This document shows, piece by piece, positions 1 to 5,880 of a DNA stretch of 5,880 bases. The stretch comes from Microbacteriaceae bacterium (GTDB lineage Bacteria; Actinomycetota; Actinomycetes; Actinomycetales; Microbacteriaceae), in contig JAGIAU010000140.1 in NCBI GenBank assembly GCA_017744755.1, positions 1 through 5,880 on the forward strand, given 5' to 3'. How positions within the stretch are numbered: position 1 is the first letter of the stretch; every line of letters begins with the position of its first letter. The position numbers and the translations under genes were made by a program. The notes below the pieces were generated by a model. That model ran no database searches, was not told the DNA's origin, and was given only the letters and a program-made list of their open reading frames with translations.

Positions 1-204
1 GAGCAGGCCAGCGAAGGCTGGCAGCTCCAGCACCTGCGTGCGGCGGACCCGCGCTCGTGGTCTCCGCGGCTCGCGTGGGAAGTGTGGCGCGATGCCGAGG
101 CGATGGCCGCGGGCGACGTGCTCATCCACGCCGTGAGCAACGTGGCGACGGCCGCGAGCTACCTGGGACCGGACACCAGGATGGTCTACTGCGATCCGTT
201 CTGA
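1..204 (+). CDS. C-terminal 67 residues of an unrecognised protein (5' end outside window)
   Basis: Frame 1 is open from the first base to a TGA at 202-204, giving 67 residues with codon use like the other genes (third positions mostly G or C). The stretch is soluble-looking: a Trp-rich segment (two Trp near residues 20-26, another at about 29), a helix-like Ala/Glu run, and a hydrophobic strand-like segment followed by an Ala-rich stretch, ending MVYCDPF. I see no membrane segment and no catalytic motif that I recognise, so I assign no function. The tRNA-Gln gene follows 75 bases later, and the extended -10 box before it suggests the tRNA is transcribed separately. That this is a real coding end is fairly likely from the frame and base bias. 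The family is unknown. Confidence 0.6.
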   Translation, partial: EQASEGWQLQHLRAADPRSWSPRLAWEVWRDAEAMAAGDVLIHAVSNVATAASYLGPDTRMVYCDPF

Positions 205-237
205 GCCGTCGCTGCGCGACGGACCCTGCTGGTTGTT

Positions 238-246
238 TGCTAGACT
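238..246 (+). promoter_or_regulatory. Extended -10 promoter element of tRNA-Gln
   Basis: TGC followed by TAGACT reads as an extended -10 (TGn plus a TAnnnT-type hexamer at 241-246). Transcription would start near 253, about 27 bases before the mature tRNA 5' end, which fits a short 5' leader removed by RNase P. No good -35 box is seen 16-18 bases upstream, as expected for an extended -10 promoter. This is inferred from sequence only. Confidence 0.5.
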
Positions 247-279
247 CTCATGTCGGCCCGGGCCTCCCGGGTGCCACAT

Positions 280-354
280 TGGGGTGTGGTGTAATTGGCA
301 ACACGGCTGATTCTGGTTCAGTTGTTCTTGGTTCGAGTCCAGGCACCCCAGCCA
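280..354 (+). tRNA. tRNA-Gln (anticodon CTG)
   Basis: The sequence folds into a full cloverleaf. The acceptor arms TGGGGTG and CACCCCA pair at all seven positions. The D stem is GTGT/ACAC. The anticodon stem GCTGA/TCAGT (306-310 and 318-322) has one G-T wobble. The loop TTCTGGT at 311-317 places CTG at 313-315, reading CAG codons for glutamine. The T stem CTTGG/CCAGG encloses the loop TTCGAGT. The discriminator is G and the CCA end is encoded, at 352-354. A weak first pair (T-A) is typical of tRNA-Gln. The gene stands alone between an unrelated gene end and the rhodanese lipoprotein gene. Confidence 0.96.
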
Positions 355-365
355 GACTGTCCTTA

Positions 366-386
366 TTCAAACCATGATGGTTTGAA
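366..386. terminator. Perfect palindrome after tRNA-Gln, possible terminator
   Basis: TTCAAACCAT and ATGGTTTGAA are exact reverse complements around a single central base (376). The 10-bp arms begin 12 bases after the tRNA CCA end. In RNA this would form a stem of about 8 bp with a loop of about 5 bases. The position suits a tRNA terminator, but no U-run follows (the next bases are CCGGG), so a non-canonical terminator, processing hairpin or protein-binding site are alternatives. It is AT-rich compared with its surroundings. Confidence 0.4.
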
Positions 387-537
387 CCGGGTCTGATGGC
401 CCCAGCCAGGCAGGCTCGTGTCGAGCGCTCGAGTGTGACCGGTCTCCGAGGCTGCTGCGAGCGGCCTAGGCCCATTGCGGCGGCGAATCGAGCGCCTCGG
501 CATCCGGCCGCTTCAGCGCGACGGCCCGCCGCGCTGG

Positions 538-543
538 CAGAAT
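538..543 (+). promoter_or_regulatory. -10 box for a leaderless transcript of the rhodanese lipoprotein gene
   Basis: CAGAAT matches the -10 consensus at the key A2 and T6 positions. It lies 7 bases before the ATG at 551, so the expected transcription start is at or beside the start codon. There is no Shine-Dalgarno sequence upstream, which agrees with leaderless translation. This spacing is why I prefer ATG 551 over the in-frame GTG at 545, which would lie upstream of the predicted transcript start. Confidence 0.5.
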
Positions 544-550
544 CGTGCGC

Positions 551-1546
551 ATGGCTCGATCCGGGGGAATCGCACCGCTCGCCGCCGCCGTGACGGCGGC
601 GCTCGCGCTGACCGCCGCGCTGCTCACCGGTTGCGCCGGGCCCGCGTCGGAGCCGGGGCCAGCGCCGACGTCCGCGCCGACTGCGGAGCCGACGGCGGAC
701 GACCGGCCCCTCGCGACGCCGATCCTTGTGATCGCCGCTGCCGACGTCCCCGCGCTGCTCGACGAGGGCGCCGCCCTCATCGCAGTCGGTTCGACGCTGG
801 AGGCGTCCCAGCCCGGCTATCTCGACGGCGCGCTCGCGGTCGACCAGGACGACTGGCATCTGGCGAGCGACTCGCAGGCGGAGCTGGATGACACCGCGGG
901 CTGGTCGCAGCGCATCGGCGCGCTGGGGATCGCGGCGGATCGGCCGGTCGTCGTCTACGACGACGGCGAGCTGAAGTTCGCGTCGCGGGTGCGCTATCTG
1001 CTGGCCCATTTCGGCGTCGAGGAGACGTATCTCGTGGACGGCGGCTGGCCGGCGCTCGAGACGGTCGCGGCGGACCACGGCATCGCGACCGCCGGCTCGC
1101 CCGCCGCCCCGGAGCCGGTCGGATTCCAGGCGACGATCACCCAGCCGCCCATCCCGGTCGCGACGCGCGACGTCGTGGCGGAGGCGGTGGCCGAGGGCGG
1201 AGCCGTGATCCTCGACGTGCGCTCGCCGGAGGAGTTCGACGGCGCCAGGCTGCTGCCGCCGGTCACGCGCGGCGGCCACATCCCCGGCGCCGTGAACCTG
1301 CCGATGACCGAGCTCCTCGACCCCGCGACCGCGCCGAGCAGTCTGCTGCCGATCGAGGAGCTGCGCGAGGTGTTCGCCGCCCGCGGCATCGAGCCGGGCG
1401 ACGGCGTCATCGTGTACTGCCAGGACGGCGCGCGCTCCTCGCTCGTCGCGTCGGCGCTGGTGATGGCGGGCTACTCGCACACCGAGCTCTACTACCTCAG
1501 CTACGCGGACTGGCAGTCGGACACGGCCGATCCGGTCGCGCAGTAG
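551..1546 (+). CDS. Secreted lipoprotein with tandem rhodanese domains (thiosulfate-sulfurtransferase type)
   Basis: The 331-residue product starts with MARSGG, a hydrophobic signal segment (about residues 8-26) and a lipobox LLTGC, with Cys28 the predicted lipidated residue. It should therefore be anchored on the outer face of the membrane. A Pro/Ala/Thr-rich linker (29-57) follows. The N-terminal rhodanese domain (about 58-180) keeps the fold signatures YDDGELKFASRV and VDGGWPAL but has Asp where a catalytic Cys would sit. The C-terminal domain (about 200-322) has LDVRSPEEF, GHIPGAVNL and the active loop CQDGARS with Cys290. This inactive-then-active pairing is the usual plan of two-domain sulfurtransferases, which move sulfane sulfur from thiosulfate or 3-mercaptopyruvate to a thiophilic acceptor. 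The true substrate cannot be read from sequence. The gene ends 25 bases before the convergent membrane-protein gene. Family assignment is secure; the external role is inferred. Confidence 0.9.
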   Translation: MARSGGIAPLAAAVTAALALTAALLTGCAGPASEPGPAPTSAPTAEPTADDRPLATPILVIAAADVPALLDEGAALIAVGSTLEASQPGYLDGALAVDQDDWHLASDSQAELDDTAGWSQRIGALGIAADRPVVVYDDGELKFASRVRYLLAHFGVEETYLVDGGWPALETVAADHGIATAGSPAAPEPVGFQATITQPPIPVATRDVVAEAVAEGGAVILDVRSPEEFDGARLLPPVTRGGHIPGAVNLPMTELLDPATAPSSLLPIEELREVFAARGIEPGDGVIVYCQDGARSSLVASALVMAGYSHTELYYLSYADWQSDTADPVAQ

Positions 1547-1571
1547 CGACCGGCAAGGGGGCCTGCGCCGA

Positions 1572-1970
1572 TCAGCGGAAGAAGGCGTTCGCCCTCTTCG
1601 TGTAGAGCAGGATGAGCGCGATGAGCGCGAGGATCCAGCCGAGCACCGAGCCGACGAGCTCGAAGCCCCCGAAGGTGATGCCGAAGAACGACGAGGCGAT
1701 GTTCAGCGCGAGCACGATCGTCGTGAGGACGCGGGCGACCTGGCTGCCGGAGCCGAGCGTCGCGCCGAGGACGATGAGGCCGACGCCGAAGGCGATCTTC
1801 ACGATCGCGTAGGCGAGGAGCTGCCCGTCGGCGACGCCGTTCGCGAACCAGTTCGGCGCGCCGCCGAGCGACTGCGACAGGGAGAGCAGCCCCGACGGGA
1901 GCTGCAGGATCCCGAGGATGATCACGAGGACCACCACGAACGTCACGCCACCGGGTCGCTTGCCTGCCAT
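1572..1970 (-). CDS. Four-helix integral membrane protein of unknown function
   Basis: The 132-residue protein has four hydrophobic segments at about residues 10-31, 50-72, 78-99 and 105-124. A short basic N-terminus (MAGKRPGG) and a basic C-terminal tail (YTKRANAFFR) both suggest cytoplasmic ends. Gly and Ser in the helices and the Asn-Trp-Phe loop near 40 are the only notable polar features. I see no catalytic motif or cofactor ligand. Small four-helix proteins with an 'LLYT+RAN.FF' tail are common hypothetical membrane proteins in actinobacteria, as I recall. The ATG at 1970 is chosen because the hydrophobic protein begins there and a -10 box sits 7 bases upstream; the same frame stays open further upstream but is then only a shadow of the neighbouring gene. 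The gene is convergent with the rhodanese gene and lies 47 bases downstream of the lysozyme-like gene. No function is assigned. Confidence 0.85.
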   Translation of the reverse strand: MAGKRPGGVTFVVVLVIILGILQLPSGLLSLSQSLGGAPNWFANGVADGQLLAYAIVKIAFGVGLIVLGATLGSGSQVARVLTTIVLALNIASSFFGITFGGFELVGSVLGWILALIALILLYTKRANAFFR

Positions 1971-1977
1971 GCCGTCC

Positions 1978-1983
1978 AACCTA
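1978..1983 (-). promoter_or_regulatory. -10 box for a leaderless transcript of the four-helix membrane protein
   Basis: Read on the minus strand this is TAGGTT, a TAnnnT hexamer ending 7 bases before the ATG at 1970. The predicted transcript would start at the start codon. GGA three bases downstream of the box is too weak to call a ribosome binding site with confidence. It implies that this gene can be transcribed separately from the upstream gene. Confidence 0.55.
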
Positions 1984-2004
1984 TCGGCTCGGGCGACGCG
2001 CTCG

Positions 2005-2020
2005 TGAGCGGCGCCGCTCA
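2005..2020. repeat. 16-bp perfect palindrome over the stop codon of the lysozyme-like gene
   Basis: TGAGCGGC is followed directly by its exact reverse complement GCCGCTCA. The minus-strand stop codon TGA of the upstream gene forms one end. The palindrome lies just upstream of, and touches, where the -35 region of the next gene's promoter would be (about 2001-2006). It may act as a weak hairpin terminator (about 6 bp with a 4-base loop), an operator, or neither. No U-run follows on the minus strand. Confidence 0.35.
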
Positions 2021-2695
2021 GATGCCCCACGCCTCCGCGGGCGCGACGACCTCCGGGACCGGCGCCGTCGAGTAGTGCGTTCCGCCGTTGTAGTGGCCGG
2101 AGGCCCAGCTCGAGTTCCAGATCGCATACCAGATGTCGTCGGGGGAGCCGGTGCCGACGGCGAGCGCGGCACGGATGCCGGCGTAGCCGCCGAGCGAGTT
2201 CAGCGCGTCCGCGACGTTCATCGCCGCCATGTCGAGGTTCTCGTTGGAAGCCATGTAGTCGCCGATGCCCCAGCCGTTGTTCAGCGGGTTGTTCCGGTTC
2301 CACCAATTGTCGACGCCGTTCTCCTGGCGCATCCAGCGGACGATCGTGGTGACGGCGGCGTCGGTGATCGGCCAGCCCCCGTACCAGAGGATGAGCTTCG
2401 CCCACGAGTAATTGGTGTGGTCGGCGACGAGGATCGCCTTCTGCCGGGCCGGGCTTACCTCCGCGGCGGGCGCGTCGCGCTCGGCGACGGACGGCAGCGC
2501 GACGGTCGAGACGTCGAGCGACTGGTCGTCGAGCGCCTCGGCCTGGCGGGCCGCCTCGGCCGCCGTCGCCGGATCGCGGTACGGCGTCACGGCTCCGATG
2601 AGCAGCAGGAGGGCAGCGCCGCTCGCGGCGAGCACGGCCGCCGGTCGCAGGCCGCCCGCTCGCCGGCTCGGGTGCCGGGTGGTCGCGGAGAACAT
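2018..2695 (-). CDS. Secreted or membrane-anchored protein with a lysozyme-like (glucosaminidase/muramidase-type) domain
   Basis: The 225-residue product has a basic N-terminus, one hydrophobic segment (about 18-36: signal anchor, or signal peptide without a clear cleavage site), an Ala/Glu/Asp-rich spacer (40-82), and a globular C-terminal domain (about 85-210). That domain has the order of motifs I associate with actinobacterial and phage lysozyme-like hydrolases: RWMRQENG with Glu125 in the usual place of a catalytic acid, then NRNNPLN (133-139), a helical stretch, GGYAGIRAAL (169-178), and a closing NSSWASGHY (194-202). Aromatic content is high, as expected for a glycan-binding cleft. I infer a cell-wall-directed activity acting outside the membrane; neither activity nor substrate is shown. 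The ATG at 2695 is the start that gives a complete export signal. The call is by motif recall and could be a non-enzymatic relative. Confidence 0.75.
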   Translation of the reverse strand: MFSATTRHPSRRAGGLRPAAVLAASGAALLLLIGAVTPYRDPATAAEAARQAEALDDQSLDVSTVALPSVAERDAPAAEVSPARQKAILVADHTNYSWAKLILWYGGWPITDAAVTTIVRWMRQENGVDNWWNRNNPLNNGWGIGDYMASNENLDMAAMNVADALNSLGGYAGIRAALAVGTGSPDDIWYAIWNSSWASGHYNGGTHYSTAPVPEVVAPAEAWGI

Positions 2696-2706
2696 CTCGG
2701 GGACGG

Positions 2707-2712
2707 ACCGTA
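2707..2712 (-). promoter_or_regulatory. -10 box of the lysozyme-like gene (very short leader)
   Basis: TACGGT on the minus strand lies 11 bases before the ATG at 2695. Transcription would begin only about 4 bases before the start codon, too short for a ribosome binding site, and none is seen. This is weaker than the other candidates because of the spacing. Confidence 0.4.
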
Positions 2713-2713
2713 G

Positions 2714-5088
<2,375 letters not shown>

Positions 5089-5117
5089 GCGCCCCGGACC
5101 CCGCCCCCGCGTGTGCT

Positions 5118-5196
5118 TCGATCCGTTTTCAGGGACAGGAGGGGGTATGAGCGCAATACGCGCTCATACCCCCTCCTGTCCCTGAAAACGGATCGA
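5118..5196. repeat. 37-bp perfect inverted repeat with 5-base loop
   Basis: The left arm is 5118-5154, the loop AATAC is 5155-5159, and the right arm is 5160-5196. I checked all 37 pairs and found no mismatch; a further T-G wobble (5117/5197) could extend the RNA stem. Each arm contains a TTTTC (or GAAAA) stretch, the sequence AGGGACAGGAGGGGG (or its complement) and a GAGCGC tip. It starts 29 bases after the sufU stop and ends 14 bases before the -10 box of the lipid-kinase gene, so its right arm covers that promoter's -35 region. No U-run follows. It may be a strong hairpin terminator for sufSU, a dispersed palindromic repeat unit, or a cruciform-type regulatory site. Confidence 0.9.
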
Positions 5197-5210
5197 GATC
5201 GGCGCGCCGC

Positions 5211-5216
5211 TACGCT
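5211..5216 (+). promoter_or_regulatory. -10 box for a leaderless transcript of the lipid-kinase gene
   Basis: TACGCT, a TAnnnT hexamer, ends 6 bases before the GTG at 5223, so the transcript should begin at the start codon. No ribosome binding site lies between. The -35 region would fall at about 5188-5193, inside the right arm of the 37-bp palindrome. Confidence 0.6.
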
Positions 5217-5222
5217 GAGCGG

Positions 5223-5880
5223 GTGCAGCGCCGCCTCCTCGTCGCGATCAACCCGAATGCGTCGTTCGGGCGCGCCCGCGATGCCGGACCGCGGGCCGTC
5301 GAGCTGCTGCGGGCCGCCGGCCACGAGGTCCGCCCGCTTGTCGCGCCCACCTGGCAGCTGCTGGCGGAACGCGCCCGCGAGGAGCTGCAGACCGGCCCCG
5401 ACGCGTTCGTCGTGATCGGCGGCGACGGCATGGTGCACCTCGGCGCGGGCCTCGTCGGCGGCACGCCGGTCCCGCTCGCCCTCATCCCGACGGGGACGGG
5501 GAACGATCTCGCGAAGACGTTCTCGATCCCGGAGCACGACGTCGATGCCGCGGTCGCGGGGCTGGTGCACGCGCTCGACGGCGAGCCCGTCACGCTCGAC
5601 ACCGGAGTCGCGAGATGGGACGAGGGCGGAGAACGCGCATCGCGGCGCTTCGCCGGCGCCGTCTCCGCCGGCTTCGACTCGCTCGTCAACGAGCGGGCGA
5701 ACCGCATGCGCTTCCCGAAGGGCGGCTCGCGGTACACGTTCGCGATCCTCCGCGAGCTCGCCTCGCTGCGGCCCATCCCGTACCGGATCGAGCACGACGG
5801 CGGCGTCCTCGAGGTCGAGGCCGTGCTCGTCAGCATCGCGAACAACCGCTCGATCGGCGGCGGCATGCTCATCGCCCCCG
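5223..5880 (+). CDS. Diacylglycerol/lipid kinase family protein (YegS/DgkB type), 3' end outside window
   Basis: 219 codons are present and the frame is open to the end of the window. This family phosphorylates diacylglycerol or related lipids with ATP at the inner face of the membrane, recycling lipid or supplying phosphatidate. Visible signatures are NPNASFGRAR (10-19) at the first strand, GGDGM (66-70) and PTGTGNDLAK (89-98), which form the nucleotide site. GFDSLVNERANRM (150-162) and NNRSIGGGMLIAP (207-219) belong to the C-terminal beta-rich lipid-binding domain. Family members run to roughly 290-330 residues, so about a quarter to a third is missing. The GTG at 5223 is chosen because it places the first strand at the N-terminus and follows a -10 box by 6 bases. 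There is no signal peptide. The lipid substrate cannot be told from sequence; sphingosine-kinase-like annotations of the same family are possible. Confidence 0.93.
   Translation, partial: MQRRLLVAINPNASFGRARDAGPRAVELLRAAGHEVRPLVAPTWQLLAERAREELQTGPDAFVVIGGDGMVHLGAGLVGGTPVPLALIPTGTGNDLAKTFSIPEHDVDAAVAGLVHALDGEPVTLDTGVARWDEGGERASRRFAGAVSAGFDSLVNERANRMRFPKGGSRYTFAILRELASLRPIPYRIEHDGGVLEVEAVLVSIANNRSIGGGMLIAP

Noticed and set aside
1547..1571. A bidirectional terminator between the convergent rhodanese and membrane-protein genes
   Set aside because: The 25-base gap contains no inverted repeat long enough to support a hairpin.
5113..5415. A small plus-strand open frame running through the 37-bp palindrome
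   Set aside because: Half of it is the palindrome and half is the lipid-kinase gene in the wrong frame, with Ser/Arg-rich composition. I see no start signal or recognisable protein.

Overview
The window is about 70% GC with strongly G/C-biased third codon positions. It carries a SufS/SufU pair and a tRNA gene that encodes its own CCA. Several genes start right at, or a few bases after, a TAnnnT-type -10 box with no ribosome binding site. Together this points to a high-GC Gram-positive actinobacterium. A Microbacteriaceae-like chromosome is my best guess, by inference only. Nothing looks like plasmid, phage or recent foreign DNA.

Layout. (1) 1-204: the C-terminal end of an unrecognised plus-strand gene. 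(2) 280-354: tRNA-Gln(CTG), with an extended -10 promoter before it and a perfect 10-bp-arm palindrome just after it. (3) 551-1546: a secreted lipoprotein with two rhodanese domains, convergent with the next block. (4) 1572-3247: three minus-strand genes, each with its own start signal: a four-helix membrane protein, a secreted or anchored protein resembling lysozyme-like hydrolases, and a five-helix membrane protein of a widespread uncharacterised family. (5) 3356-5088: sufS and sufU, overlapping by ATGA, with good ribosome binding sites. (6) 5118-5196: a 37-bp perfect inverted repeat with a 5-base loop. (7) 5223-5880: the first 219 codons of a diacylglycerol-kinase-type lipid kinase that runs off the window.

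How the genes work together. Only sufS-sufU is a clear functional unit: SufS takes sulfur from cysteine as an enzyme-bound persulfide and SufU accepts it for Fe-S cluster assembly. The scaffold genes sufBCD are not in the window, so the pair stands apart from the rest of the pathway as far as can be seen. The rhodanese lipoprotein also handles sulfur chemically, but it lies outside the membrane and is not in the same operon. The other genes look like unrelated housekeeping or envelope functions.

I found no new multi-gene system. The items most worth a second look are the 37-bp palindrome beside the lipid-kinase promoter, the consistent leaderless-promoter architecture, the two operator-like inverted repeats in front of sufS, and the two conserved but uncharacterised envelope proteins.
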